From positions 7,068,001-7,132,000 of the forward strand of contig NZ_CP023689.1 in the NCBI RefSeq assembly GCF_008704715.1: a stretch of 64,000 nt of DNA. Reading direction: 5' to 3'. The DNA comes from Streptomyces chartreusis (GTDB lineage: Bacteria; Actinomycetota; Actinomycetes; Streptomycetales; Streptomycetaceae). The notes beneath the pieces are model-generated. The model made no database searches and was not told where the DNA came from. It saw nothing but the letters and a program-made list of their open reading frames with translations. The first letter of the stretch is position 1. Every line of letters starts with the position of its first letter. The position numbers were made by a program, and so were the translations under genes. Shown in pieces: positions 29,727 through 38,681 of the stretch.

Positions 29727-30749
29727 TCACATGTCCAGTACGAGTCGATCACCCCGCGCCCGCGAGACACAGATCAGCATGGAGTCCGCGCGCTCCGCGT
29801 CGGTCAGCAGTTCGTCCCGGTGGTCCACCTCGCCCTCCAGCACCCGCTGTTGGCAGGTCCCGCAGAAACCCTGCTCGCAGGAGTACAGGGTGTTCGGGAA
29901 CTCCTCGCGCACCGCGGCCAGTACGGTCGAGTCGGCGGCGACACTCAACGTCCGCCCGCTGCGCCGCAGTTCGACCTCGAAGGCGTCCCCGCCCGAGGCG
30001 CGCGGCGCGAACCGCTCCAGCCGGACCCGCGGGAACCGCTCCTCCACCGCGGCCATCAGCCCTTCCGGCCCGCAGCAGTAGACGGCGGCACCCTCGGGCA
30101 CGTCAGCGAGGAACCCGTCGAGGTCCGCCGGCCCCTCCACGACCGTCACACGGTCCCGGCCCAGCTTCTCGACGTCCTCCAGGAACGGCATCGACGCCCG
30201 GTCCCGCCCGCAGTACAGCAGCCGCCACTCGGCGCCGTCCGGCAGCGCCCGCAGCATCGGCAGGACGGGCGTGATCCCGATGCCGCCCGCGACGAAGACG
30301 TACGACTCGGCCTCGACGAGCGGGAACCGGTTCCGCGGCCCCCGCACCTCCAGCTCCATGCCCGCACGGATCTGCTCGTGCACCTCCCGCGAGCCGCCCC
30401 GCCCGTCCGGCACCAGCCGGGTCGCCACGGTGTACGACGAGTCGTCCTCCGGGTCGCCGCACAGCGAGTACTGCCGCACGAGCCCCGACGGCAGCACGAG
30501 GTCGAGATGCGCGCCGGGCTCCCAGCCCGGCAGATCGTGCCCCTCAAGGCGTAGTTGTACGACCCCCTCGGCGACCTCCTCGCGCGCGGCCACCAGCATG
30601 CGCAGCGCCCGCGACCGGGGCCGCCCCGAGACCGGCTCCTGAAGGGCGGGCATCGGCCACAGCGGCGAGGTGCGGATACGGCGCCGCATCGCCCGCCGGA
30701 CCAGCAGGGCGGTACCAGCGACGACGGCCACGGTCCGGAGCTTCGGCAT
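29727..30749 (-). CDS. FMN/2Fe-2S oxidoreductase (PDR/VanB-type ferredoxin reductase)
   Basis: 340 residues. A hydrophobic N-terminal stretch (VAVVAGTALLVRRAMRRRIR) may tether it to the membrane. A flavin-binding barrel (RQYSLCGDP), an NAD(P)-binding domain (VFVAGGIGITPVLPMLRALP and YCCGPEGLM) and a C-terminal plant-type ferredoxin domain follow. The cluster ligands are CEQGFCGTC plus a later Cys in MLICVSRA. It should pass electrons from NAD(P)H to a partner. Its start overlaps the stop of the metal-dependent hydrolase in ATGA, so that protein is the likely partner. Confidence 0.92.
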   Translation of the reverse strand: MPKLRTVAVVAGTALLVRRAMRRRIRTSPLWPMPALQEPVSGRPRSRALRMLVAAREEVAEGVVQLRLEGHDLPGWEPGAHLDLVLPSGLVRQYSLCGDPEDDSSYTVATRLVPDGRGGSREVHEQIRAGMELEVRGPRNRFPLVEAESYVFVAGGIGITPVLPMLRALPDGAEWRLLYCGRDRASMPFLEDVEKLGRDRVTVVEGPADLDGFLADVPEGAAVYCCGPEGLMAAVEERFPRVRLERFAPRASGGDAFEVELRRSGRTLSVAADSTVLAAVREEFPNTLYSCEQGFCGTCQQRVLEGEVDHRDELLTDAERADSMLICVSRARGDRLVLDM

Positions 30750-31645
30750 CAGGCGGCACCCTTCGCGGACTGCTCGGCCGTCTCGGCGGCCAGAGCGGCG
30801 GGGGAGGAGGCGAGATACGCGACGGCCTGCTCCGTGGAGCCCTCGTGCGAGGGGTGGTACGCGCGGCTCAGATACCGCGGGATGGACTTGAGCATCTCCC
30901 CGGTCGCGGGCAGCGTGCCGTGCCGGCCGCGGACGTAGAAGTCCTTGAAGGTGGCGCGGCCGTCGATCAGCGTCGGGTCGTTCTCCATGAAGAACCGCGC
31001 CCCGCGCTGCCAGAGGAAGACCAGGGCCGTGAAGGCGGTCGCCCAGGTCCGCACCCGCCGCCGGTAGCCGCCGTCGACGTGCATGAACAGATCGAAGGCG
31101 ACCGAGCGGTGCTCGACCTCCTCGGCGCCGTGCCAGCGCAGCAGGTCCAGCATGGTCGGGTCGGCGCCCCGGCGGTCCAGCTCCTCGGCGTTGAGCACCC
31201 AGTCGCCGAGGAAGGCGGTGTAGTGCTCGATGGCCGCGATCAGCGCCACGCGCTCCATCAGCCACCAGCGGCGGGCCCGGCCCGGCGGCAGCGTGCGGTC
31301 GCCCAGCAGCTTCTCGAAGAGCCAGTCGACCTGCGCGGTGTACGGCGTCGGATCGAGCCCCTGCTCCCGCAGGTGCGGCAGCACCTCGTCGTGGGCCTGC
31401 GAGTGCATCGCCTCCTGCCCGATGAACCCGAGCACGTCCTCGCGCAGTTGCTCGTCGCGTATGTACGGCAGCACCTGCTTGTAGACGTGCACGAACCAGC
31501 GCTCACCGGCCGGCAGCAGCAGATGCAGCACGTTGATGGTGTGCGTGCTGAACGGGTCCCCGGGCACCCAGTGCAACGGGGTGTCGTCCCAGGAGAAGGA
31601 CACCTTGCGGGCCTTGAGGGGCACGCGGTCCGGCGTGTTAGACAT
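30749..31645 (-). CDS. Predicted metal-dependent hydrolase (PF10118-type)
   Basis: 298 residues with conserved acidic/His motifs: FIGQEAMHSQAHDEV (ExxMH), IAAIEHYTAFLGDW and WHGAEEVEHRSVAFDLF. These recall ferritin-like or desaturase-like di-metal sites. The family is called a metal-dependent hydrolase, but its constant pairing with a ferredoxin reductase, as here with a one-base overlap, suggests an oxygenase or desaturase-like function; that is inference. First gene of the operon with the oxidoreductase and TetR regulator. Confidence 0.85.
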   Translation of the reverse strand: MSNTPDRVPLKARKVSFSWDDTPLHWVPGDPFSTHTINVLHLLLPAGERWFVHVYKQVLPYIRDEQLREDVLGFIGQEAMHSQAHDEVLPHLREQGLDPTPYTAQVDWLFEKLLGDRTLPPGRARRWWLMERVALIAAIEHYTAFLGDWVLNAEELDRRGADPTMLDLLRWHGAEEVEHRSVAFDLFMHVDGGYRRRVRTWATAFTALVFLWQRGARFFMENDPTLIDGRATFKDFYVRGRHGTLPATGEMLKSIPRYLSRAYHPSHEGSTEQAVAYLASSPAALAAETAEQSAKGAA

Positions 31646-31647
31646 GG

Positions 31648-31663
31648 CGTCAATGTACTGACG
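31648..31663. promoter_or_regulatory. Candidate TetR operator
   Basis: CGTCA-ATGTAC-TGACG is an inverted repeat located three bases before the hydrolase start codon, in a position to block transcription or translation initiation. Assignment to the TetR protein encoded at 28981-29670 rests only on operon position and symmetry. Confidence 0.4.
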
Positions 31664-31752
31664 GGTAGGGCTCTGGTGAACCCTCCTGCCCGCCCTTATT
31701 TACATTTCTGTCAGCAGGGCGGGTTCCCGTGTCGCACCGGGACGCCCCGGTC

Positions 31753-33678
31753 TCACTGGAGCCCGTTGATCACGCGGCCGCTGTTCAGCGTGCCCTTCAG
31801 CTTGGCCTGGGCGCCCTGCTCCGCCTCCGTGGCCAGCAGGTTGTTCCCGGCCGTGCCCTGAACCCCGCCCGTCGCGGTGATCGACGCCGTGTCGGCGGTG
31901 CCGGCCGCCAGCAGGTACCAGCCGCCCGCCTTCGCCTTCCACAGCACCCCGGCCAGCACATGCGGGTCACGCTCCCCGCACGCCGGAACGTTCTGCGCCT
32001 TCGCCGCCACCGCCCCGACCTTCGAGCCCGGCGTGCGGAACTGCGCCAGCACCCGCTCGCCGCCGCCCCGCCAGGTCTCGGCGCGGGTGCACACCCAGTC
32101 CGCCGTACCCGTGCCGTCGGGCAGCGGCTGCGCGGCGAACGACCAGGCGTTCACCGATCGGATCCCCGCCGAGCGCATCGCGCCCAGCCAGCAGGAGTAC
32201 GGCGCCCAGGTGTGCAGCGCCCGCGCCCCGGTCACGTCCTCGGCGGCCCCGGGACGGCCCGTGGTGAGCCGGGCCGGCACCAGTTCGGCGAGGTCGGTCA
32301 GCAGCCGTGTGCCCGTCCTGTCGGTCACCTGAAGGACGTTCCACGACGAGCACGCCCCGGTCTGCTGGCCGATCGGGCTGGACAGCGGCGAGGTGATGCC
32401 CTCCCGCACCCCGAGATCCATCGCCCCGGCACCCGGCTTCAGCAGGTCCCGCTCGGCCGCGTCCTTCACCCAGGGCGCCAGCAGGTAGCGGACATTGCCG
32501 TCGGCGCGGCTCAGGACCACCGCGCTCGCCTCCGCACGGCCCGCGCCGTCGACACGGGAGAAGTCCAGGGCGGCGCCGGCCGTGCCGTCCGTCGGCTCGG
32601 CGTAGCGGGCGATGCGCAGACCGTCGTAGAGGATCACCACGCGCGCGGTGTCGACCGTCCCCGCGTACAGCAGCTGCGGCGCGCCGGGCGGGCCGCCCGC
32701 CGGGGTGCCGGGGGTGGCCGAGACGGTGACCGTCTCGCCGGGGCGGGCCCACACGGCGAGGGCGCGGCGCAACAGGGCCGAGTCGCCGGTGAGGTCGCCG
32801 CGCGCCGGCCACACGGAGAAGTCGGTGCGGGTGGCGGACTGCCAGGCCAGCGCCGGGACCTTGGTCAGCTGGGCCGGGTCGAGGGCGGCCTCGGCCGCCG
32901 GGTTCTGCGCGTACGAGGGCGCGGCGGGACCGTCGGGGCCCCAGCCCTCGCCGGGCAGCCCGAGCAGCGCCCCGCACACGAGCAGGGCGGCCCCGGCGGC
33001 GAGCGCGGCCCGCAGATGCTGCCTGCGCCGCATCAGGTCGGTGGGCCGCGCCTGGAGCGAGCAGGGGTCGAACTCGGGGGAGTCGAGCAGTGCGTACTGC
33101 GCCGGTACGGCGTCGGCCTCCTCCAGCGCGTCGTCCGCGTCCTCGACGCCGGCCGCCGTCAGCACCTCGCGTACGTCACCGTCCGGGAGCTTCTCCAGGC
33201 CGCGCAGGACGTAGGCCGCCCGCGCCGGGCCGGACAGCGCCGACAGCCGCTGGTCCAGGGCGAGTTCGTCGGCGCCGCCCGACCTGGGGAAGAGGCGCAG
33301 GCCCCAGACCTGGGGCAGCAGGGGCGGCAGTTGGGAACGCTTGGGCCAGGCGGCGCGCTTGAGCGTCCAGCCCGCCTCCAGTGCCGTACGCAGCACGCGC
33401 AGCCGCAGGAAGGCGTACCCGGGGTCGCTGTCGCGGCCCGTCGACTGCGCCGGGATCACGGGTGCCGCCGCCGTCCGGCCGCTGGGCAGCGCGCGCTGGG
33501 TGAGGGAGTGCGCGGTCAGGACGCGCCGGTTGCGGCCGAGGCTCGGAGGCAGCACCAGGTAGGCGAGCCGGACCAGACGCGGGTAGTGCTCGACGAGCGC
33601 GGCCTCGGCCCGCTCGACGTCGACGACCGGGTCGGCCGAGGCGGGCGCGGGGCGAGAGGCGACATCCTGTGACTGCAC
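31753..33678 (-). CDS. Membrane-anchored protein with a sigma-factor-like N-terminus, unknown function
   Basis: 641 residues from GTG 33678, without an obvious ribosome-binding site. The cytoplasmic N-terminus (AEAALVEHYPRLVRLAYLVL, then PPSLGRNRRVL) resembles region 2 of ECF sigma factors, and LSALSGPARAAYVLRGLEKL resembles the start of region 4, though neither is complete. A single membrane span (AALAAGAALLVCGALLGLP) follows near residue 235, then about 380 extracytoplasmic residues with several Cys. The layout suggests a degenerate sigma domain fused to a sensor-like exterior. Function is unknown. Confidence 0.7.
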   Translation of the reverse strand: MQSQDVASRPAPASADPVVDVERAEAALVEHYPRLVRLAYLVLPPSLGRNRRVLTAHSLTQRALPSGRTAAAPVIPAQSTGRDSDPGYAFLRLRVLRTALEAGWTLKRAAWPKRSQLPPLLPQVWGLRLFPRSGGADELALDQRLSALSGPARAAYVLRGLEKLPDGDVREVLTAAGVEDADDALEEADAVPAQYALLDSPEFDPCSLQARPTDLMRRRQHLRAALAAGAALLVCGALLGLPGEGWGPDGPAAPSYAQNPAAEAALDPAQLTKVPALAWQSATRTDFSVWPARGDLTGDSALLRRALAVWARPGETVTVSATPGTPAGGPPGAPQLLYAGTVDTARVVILYDGLRIARYAEPTDGTAGAALDFSRVDGAGRAEASAVVLSRADGNVRYLLAPWVKDAAERDLLKPGAGAMDLGVREGITSPLSSPIGQQTGACSSWNVLQVTDRTGTRLLTDLAELVPARLTTGRPGAAEDVTGARALHTWAPYSCWLGAMRSAGIRSVNAWSFAAQPLPDGTGTADWVCTRAETWRGGGERVLAQFRTPGSKVGAVAAKAQNVPACGERDPHVLAGVLWKAKAGGWYLLAAGTADTASITATGGVQGTAGNNLLATEAEQGAQAKLKGTLNSGRVINGLQ

Positions 33679-33727
33679 GTTCAGCAGAACGAGCGAATGG
33701 CGGGTAGGTCACAGCCAACGGTTCGGC

Positions 33728-33785
33728 AGCGCCGCCCAGGGGCGCGGGGAACTGCGCGACCAGCCACGACGCACCCGCAGACGCC
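33728..33785. repeat. Streptomyces dispersed repeat, copy C
   Basis: GCGCCGCCCAGGGGCGCGGG, then GAACTGCGCGACCAGCCACGACG, in the gap between the 641-residue gene and the TPR-like gene. Same core as copies at 14556, 27744 and 60336. Confidence 0.75.
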
Positions 33786-33807
33786 ACACGACCAATCCCG
33801 GCAATTC

Positions 33808-34305
33808 CTACGGCGCATCCACCAGGGCCCGCGCATAATTCGCCATCGACCTCTGATATCGAGGCAAATGCGCGGCCAGCGCACCCAGCACCAGCGACAG
33901 CCCCTCCCGGTCCCGCCCGAGACTCGACAGACACAGCGCCAGCGTCGCCCGCACCGCGTCGTCCAGCTCGTCCGACGGCGCGTCCAGCTCGGGCGTCAGC
34001 AGCGCGACCCCCTCCTCGGCCTGCCCGACGTTCCGCAGCGAGCTGGACAGCTGGATCTTGGCCCGCCGCCCCTTGTAGCCGTTCAGTCCGAGCTTCAACG
34101 CTTCCCGGTACAGCGGCACCGCCTTGTCCGAGTGGCCCGTGGAGTCCCACGCGCAGGCCTGCTCGAACGGCCCGAGCGGGCTGCCGGCGGGCAGTTCGGC
34201 GACGAGGGCGTCGACGACGGCGCGGAAGTCGGCCGCCTCCGCCTCGGCGTAGGTGTCGAAGGACGCCCATGCGGCGGCCACGCGGTCTTCCCAGTCCTGG
34301 TTCAC
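33808..34305 (-). CDS. Tetratricopeptide-like repeat protein
   Basis: 165 residues from GTG 34305 (VNQDWEDRVAAAWASF). An upstream ATG at 34356 is possible but adds an unlikely lead. Helical pairs include FEQACAWDSTGHSDKAVPLY, REALKLGLNG and AVRATLALCLSSLGRDREGL, matching TPR spacing of A/L/Y residues. Such proteins act as protein-binding scaffolds. No partner is evident; it is divergent from the lipoprotein gene. Confidence 0.75.
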   Translation of the reverse strand: MNQDWEDRVAAAWASFDTYAEAEAADFRAVVDALVAELPAGSPLGPFEQACAWDSTGHSDKAVPLYREALKLGLNGYKGRRAKIQLSSSLRNVGQAEEGVALLTPELDAPSDELDDAVRATLALCLSSLGRDREGLSLVLGALAAHLPRYQRSMANYARALVDAP

Positions 34306-34426
34306 CGGCCCACACTCGCACACCCGTGCCCATGAGAGCCTGCTGTTTGAGCGCATCGCCCGTCACAGCCGTATGGGAGACGAGGGCCCTTGCCGGGGCT
34401 CCGTGCGGCATGGACCGGAGGAACAG

Positions 34427-34858
34427 ATGACATTGACCCGACCGATGCTCGCGCTGACCGGCGCGGTGGCAGTGCTCGCGCTGGCCGGCTGTGGCGCCGG
34501 CGGCGACAAGGCGGCCGACATGCCCGAGACGGCGACCGGCAGCCTGGAGCATCTGGCATCGATGGCCAAGTGCGACCCGAACATGCAGACCGACGCCGAC
34601 GAGATCCGCCAGGCCATCTGCAAGACCGGCAAGGACAAGTACATCCTCGCCACCTTCGCCACCGACCGCGGCCAGGCCGAATGGCTGAGCGGCGCGAAGG
34701 ACTACGGCGGCTACTACCTCGTCGGCCGCAAATGGGTCGCCGTCGGCCAGGAGAAGACGGTCACCACGCTCCAGAGCAAGCTCGGCGGGACCATGGAGGA
34801 AGGCTCCGCGCACATGAACCCCGGCGGCAGCCACAACAGCGGCGGCCATCACAGCTGA
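34427..34858 (+). CDS. Small secreted lipoprotein, unknown function
   Basis: 143 residues after GGAGGAACAG. The signal ends with lipobox LALAGC. The mature protein has two Cys (KCDP and AICKTG) that could form a disulfide, and a His-Gly-rich tail (MNPGGSHNSGGHHS) that may bind metal. A family name is not recognised. Confidence 0.8.
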   Translation: MTLTRPMLALTGAVAVLALAGCGAGGDKAADMPETATGSLEHLASMAKCDPNMQTDADEIRQAICKTGKDKYILATFATDRGQAEWLSGAKDYGGYYLVGRKWVAVGQEKTVTTLQSKLGGTMEEGSAHMNPGGSHNSGGHHS

Positions 34859-34879
34859 TCGCGAATCGAGCACAGCAGA

Positions 34880-34911
34880 AAGCCGGCGGTGGGAATTCCC
34901 ACCGCCGGCTT
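34880..34911. terminator. Two-way terminator between convergent genes
   Basis: A 32-base perfect palindrome (AAGCCGGCGGTGGGAA and its complement) stands between the convergent lipoprotein and DUF1996 genes. Confidence 0.85.
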
Positions 34912-34926
34912 CCTACTGGATGAGGA

Positions 34927-36501
34927 CTACTGGCAGTCCTGCCCGCTGTTGATGCACTGGACCATCTCGTTCATCGTGTTCTCGTCGAAGAAGTTGATGA
35001 AGTCGTTGTGGTCGGTGATGGCCTTGTGCAGCTGGTCCGGGAAGGAGTCCACCGCGAAGGCGTTCTGGACCTGCCCGTTCTGGATCTGCGGCGCCTGGAC
35101 GTCGTAGACCAGGCGGACCTGGAGCTGGGGGATCGCCTGGAAACCGTTGGCGCAGGTGCCGTCGCCCTGGACGAACGCCACGTGCGTACGGTGGTTGGCG
35201 CTGTCGATGTTCTGACCGTCCCAGCAGCTCTGGAAGTTCGACGTCCGCACCACGGAGCTGCCCTCGGGGCAGATCGGGAGCTTGTCGTGCAGCTGGACCT
35301 TGTCCTCGAAGCCGGTGCAGCTCCAGTTCGCGTTGGCGTTGTTGTTGCCGTTCACGAAGGACTTGGCGTCACCGGTGATGATGCGCAGGGCCTGCGGCAT
35401 CGCGACGACATCGCTGTTCTTGTTGCCGACGAACTTCAGCTGGGCCTCGCTGGCCTGGACGATCGTGCCGACGTTGCCGTCCTGACCGCCACCGGGGGCG
35501 TTCGCGTCGATGTCGTTCTGACCGTCCTGCACACGCAGCACGGGCCAGAAGTACGACGACCGGTCACCCTGGTTCTGGCAGGTGGTGTCGCCGTTGGCCA
35601 GGTCCTGGTCGCTCGCGAAAGCGTTGTTGGCCTGGTTGCCGACGTAGTCGTGCTGGTGCTGCGCACCGTTGCTGACACCGGGAGCGACGATCACGTTGTC
35701 CGAGTTGCGATTCTCGTTCTCGTTGGTGCCGCAGCTCGTGGTGAAGCTGCCGGTCGAACCGCCGTCCCCGTTCGCGGGGAGGCCGTTCGCGCCGACGCCC
35801 AGCTGCGCGTTGCCCTGGACCTGCGTGATGTCGACGAAGTCGTCCGCCGACGGGCCGTTGCCGGCCTGACCGCCGTTGCCGCCCTGGTCCTGTCCGCCGC
35901 CGTCCTGGCCGCCCTGGTCCTGACCGCCGTTGTTCTGGCCGTCCTGGTTCTGGTCCTGACCGTCGTTGTTCTGGTCCTGACCGTCCTGGTTCTGGTCGCC
36001 GCCCTGCTGACCGTCGTTGGTCTGGGGCTGTTCGGCCGGGACGCCCTGGCACTGGGCGAGCTGGTCGAGGTTCTGCGGTCGCTTGCCGCCGGCCCGGTTG
36101 ATGTTGATGCCGATCCGGTCGAGCGTGGCCACGCGCTTGGACTTCAGCGGGCTCAGGATGGCGTTGTTGACGTAGTTGGCGTCCCCCGCCTGGGCCTGCC
36201 GCGTCTCGGCGAGACGCTTGTAGGCATCCGTGACCTGCCTGTCCAGCAGCGCCAGCTCCTTGGCGACGCCCCTGCGTGCGCTCCGCGGCACCTTCGTCAG
36301 CTTCTGGCCGACATCAGGGCAGTTGATCGTCGCGACGCGGGCGTTCGTGGACTTCGTCCGGTTCCACCCGGAGTTGTCCTCGTGTGCCGAAGCATAGAAG
36401 TTGGCCCATACAAGCCCGCCCCCACCGAGCGCTAGGGCCGCCGATGCGGCTATGGCCTTGGTGGCCAGCGGCGTACGGCGTTTTCGAATGTTGCGTCCCA
36501 T
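34927..36501 (-). CDS. Secreted DUF1996-domain protein with a Gln/Asn/Gly-rich linker
   Basis: 524 residues. The signal sequence is KAIAASAALALGGGGLVWANFYASA. A helical N-terminal region follows, then a low-complexity linker (repeats of GQDQ and QNQDGQD over about 60 residues, 35885-36020), then the DUF1996 domain with its His/Asp/Cys-rich motifs (QHQHDYVGNQ, WPVLRVQDG, SCWDGQNIDSANHRTHVAF). DUF1996 is found in secreted fungal and actinobacterial proteins; its activity is unknown. It ends with two Cys (VQCINSGQDCQ), probably a disulfide. Confidence 0.85.
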   Translation of the reverse strand: MGRNIRKRRTPLATKAIAASAALALGGGGLVWANFYASAHEDNSGWNRTKSTNARVATINCPDVGQKLTKVPRSARRGVAKELALLDRQVTDAYKRLAETRQAQAGDANYVNNAILSPLKSKRVATLDRIGININRAGGKRPQNLDQLAQCQGVPAEQPQTNDGQQGGDQNQDGQDQNNDGQDQNQDGQNNGGQDQGGQDGGGQDQGGNGGQAGNGPSADDFVDITQVQGNAQLGVGANGLPANGDGGSTGSFTTSCGTNENENRNSDNVIVAPGVSNGAQHQHDYVGNQANNAFASDQDLANGDTTCQNQGDRSSYFWPVLRVQDGQNDIDANAPGGGQDGNVGTIVQASEAQLKFVGNKNSDVVAMPQALRIITGDAKSFVNGNNNANANWSCTGFEDKVQLHDKLPICPEGSSVVRTSNFQSCWDGQNIDSANHRTHVAFVQGDGTCANGFQAIPQLQVRLVYDVQAPQIQNGQVQNAFAVDSFPDQLHKAITDHNDFINFFDENTMNEMVQCINSGQDCQ

Positions 36502-36703
36502 GGAACTCCTCTGACTTCCTTTTTCGGGGCATCGAGGCGCCCGACAGGAGTGAAGCGGCTCCCTTTCATACGGAGGGGGTCCCAGGGGTGTTCAGCCGCC
36601 ACAGAAATTGTTGAGAGATTCGTGAGAACACTGTGTCCCCAACAACCCCTGAAATACCTGGAGTTGTTGATCCCGTACGGCGGGTGAATGGGCGGGTCCG
36701 GTT

Positions 36704-37357
36704 TTACCGGCCATGGTCGAGATATGCGAGAACCGCCAGCACGCGACGGTTGTCGTCGTCCGACACCTCCAGGCCCAGTTTGGCGAAGATGTTGGCGGTG
36801 TGCTTGGCGATGGCCCGTTCCGTGACGACGAGCCGCTCGGCGATCGCCGCGTTCGACCGCCCCTGCGCCATCAGCTCCAGCACCTCCGTCTCCCGGGGTG
36901 TGAGCCTCGCCAGCGGCTGGTCGTCGGCCGCGCGCCGGCTCAGCAGCTGCTGGATCACCTGCGGGTCCATCGCGGTGCCGCCCGCCGCGACCCGCCGTAC
37001 GGCGTCCACGAACTGGTCCGCGTCGAACACCCGGTCCTTCAGCAGATACCCCACCCCGCCGCTGCCGTCGGCGAGCAACTCCCGCGCGTACAGCTGCTCC
37101 ACGTGCTGCGACAGCACCAGCACCGGCAGCCCCGGCTTCCTGCGGCGGGCCTCCAGCGCGCACTGGAGGCCCTCGTCGGTGTGGGTCGGCGGCAGGCGTA
37201 CGTCGACGACGGCGACGTCGGGCTCCAGCTCGGCCAGCGCCCGGGACAGCTCGGGCCCGGTCTCGACGGCCGCCGCGATCTCGAAGTCGTAGGCCTCCAG
37301 AAGCCGGACGAGCCCGTCGCGCAGCAGGAACAGGTCTTCGGCTAGGACAACGCGCAA
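36704..37357 (-). CDS. NarL/LuxR-family response regulator
   Basis: 217 residues from a TTG start at 37357, which has GGAG five bases upstream and gives MRVVLAEDLFLLRDG. The phospho-acceptor is Asp52 (VAVVDVRLP). The C-terminal LuxR helix-turn-helix is LTPRETEVLELMAQGRSNAA, then IAERLVVTERAIAKHTANIF. The start lies 16 bases inside the end of the sensor kinase gene, so expression is coupled to its partner. Targets are unknown. Confidence 0.92.
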   Translation of the reverse strand: MRVVLAEDLFLLRDGLVRLLEAYDFEIAAAVETGPELSRALAELEPDVAVVDVRLPPTHTDEGLQCALEARRRKPGLPVLVLSQHVEQLYARELLADGSGGVGYLLKDRVFDADQFVDAVRRVAAGGTAMDPQVIQQLLSRRAADDQPLARLTPRETEVLELMAQGRSNAAIAERLVVTERAIAKHTANIFAKLGLEVSDDDNRRVLAVLAYLDHGR

Positions 37358-38628
37358 GGAATCTCCATGGTGACCATGGTGGGGCCGCCCGCGGGCGAGC
37401 TGACGGCCAGGACGCCGTCGAATGTACCCAGTCGCCGCTCGACCCCGGCCAGCCCCGAGCCGGCCCCGATCACCGCACCGCCCTTGCCGTTGTCGGTGAC
37501 GTTGATCCGCAGCATGCCGGCGCCCTCGTGCACGTGATGCAGGTCGATCCAGATCCGGTCGGCGCCCGCGTGCTTGACCGCGTTGGTGAGCACCTCGCTG
37601 ACCGCGAAGTACGCCGCCGACTCCACGGGCGCCTCCGCACGCCCGGGCAGCTCCACGGTCACCTCGGTCGTCACCGGCAGCCGCAGCGCCAACGCCCGTA
37701 CGGCGTCGCCCAGTCCGCGTTCGGCGAGGACGGGCGGGTGGATGCCGCGCACCAGGTCGCGCAGCTCCGAGAGCGCGTCGGCGGACGACCGGCGGGCCTG
37801 CGCGACGAGCTGCCTGGCCTTCTCCGGGTCCTTGTCGAGCAGCATCTCGATCGTCCCGAGGTCCATGCCCATCGCCACCAGCCGTGCCTGCGCCCCGTCG
37901 TGCAGATCCCGCTCGATACGGCGCAGCTCGGCGGCCGAGGTGTCGACGGCGTCCCGCCGGGTCTCCGTCAACACCCGCACGCGCTCGGCCAGTTCGCCCT
38001 GGTTGGAGCCGAGGACCGCCCGGGTGAGCCGGAAGTGGGCCTGGAGCAGGCTCGGGGTGTAGAAGTGCGCGAGGAAGAGCAGTCCGACGCCGAGAGCGGC
38101 GGCGCCGAACGCGGACGTCTGGTCGGTGACCGGCACGAAGCCGTACCAGTACGTGCCGCCCGCGTCCGTGAAGACCCGCCACAGGCCCGCCGCGATCGCG
38201 AACCCCTCCAGCGGGTAGAGCAGCAGCACGGCCGGCAGCAGCGCGGTGAAGAACCCCGCCGTCATGTCGACCGGCAGCCACAGCAGGTCCCGACGGGTCG
38301 CCGGGTCGGCCAGCATCCCGAAGGTGCGGGTCCACGGGTTGGCGTCCTTCGGCAGCGGCCGGTACGCGGGCGGGATCCGCACCCCACCCCACTCGGCCGC
38401 GAGGACCCGCCGCCAGTCGGCGAACGCCCGTACCCCCGTCAGCACCCACGGCGTCGTGACGATGCCGACGCCGATCGGTATCAGTGCGATGGAGACGAGG
38501 GAGAGGACGAGACAGAGGACGGATCCCGGCAGGGACACCAGCGCCAGCGCCAGCCCGCGCACCGCGGCGATCCCCATGCCCCGCGCCCTCGAACCCGTAC
38601 CGGGGCCGCTCTTCGTGTCGTTGGTCAT
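37342..38628 (-). CDS. Sensor histidine kinase (HisKA_3 type) with N-terminal membrane sensor
   Basis: 428 residues. Four or more membrane spans (SLPGSVLCLVLSLVSIALIP, AGFFTALLPAVLLLYPLEGF, FGAAALGVGLLFLAHFY) form the sensor module. The dimerisation/phosphorylation helix is LRRIERDLHDGAQARLVAMG with the phospho-accepting His. The ATPase domain has VLTNAVKHAGADRI, the NVTDNGKGG box and GSGLAGVERRL. It phosphorylates the regulator encoded next, which it overlaps. The signal is unknown. Confidence 0.92.
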   Translation of the reverse strand: MTNDTKSGPGTGSRARGMGIAAVRGLALALVSLPGSVLCLVLSLVSIALIPIGVGIVTTPWVLTGVRAFADWRRVLAAEWGGVRIPPAYRPLPKDANPWTRTFGMLADPATRRDLLWLPVDMTAGFFTALLPAVLLLYPLEGFAIAAGLWRVFTDAGGTYWYGFVPVTDQTSAFGAAALGVGLLFLAHFYTPSLLQAHFRLTRAVLGSNQGELAERVRVLTETRRDAVDTSAAELRRIERDLHDGAQARLVAMGMDLGTIEMLLDKDPEKARQLVAQARRSSADALSELRDLVRGIHPPVLAERGLGDAVRALALRLPVTTEVTVELPGRAEAPVESAAYFAVSEVLTNAVKHAGADRIWIDLHHVHEGAGMLRINVTDNGKGGAVIGAGSGLAGVERRLGTFDGVLAVSSPAGGPTMVTMEIPCALS

Positions 38629-38681
38629 GCCGTTCAGTCTCGCCGAGCCGGCAGCGGTGGTCACTGGGCCGGGCCCCCGGC

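Noticed and set aside
34880..34911. Operator palindrome
   Set aside because: Its place between two convergent genes fits a two-way terminator.
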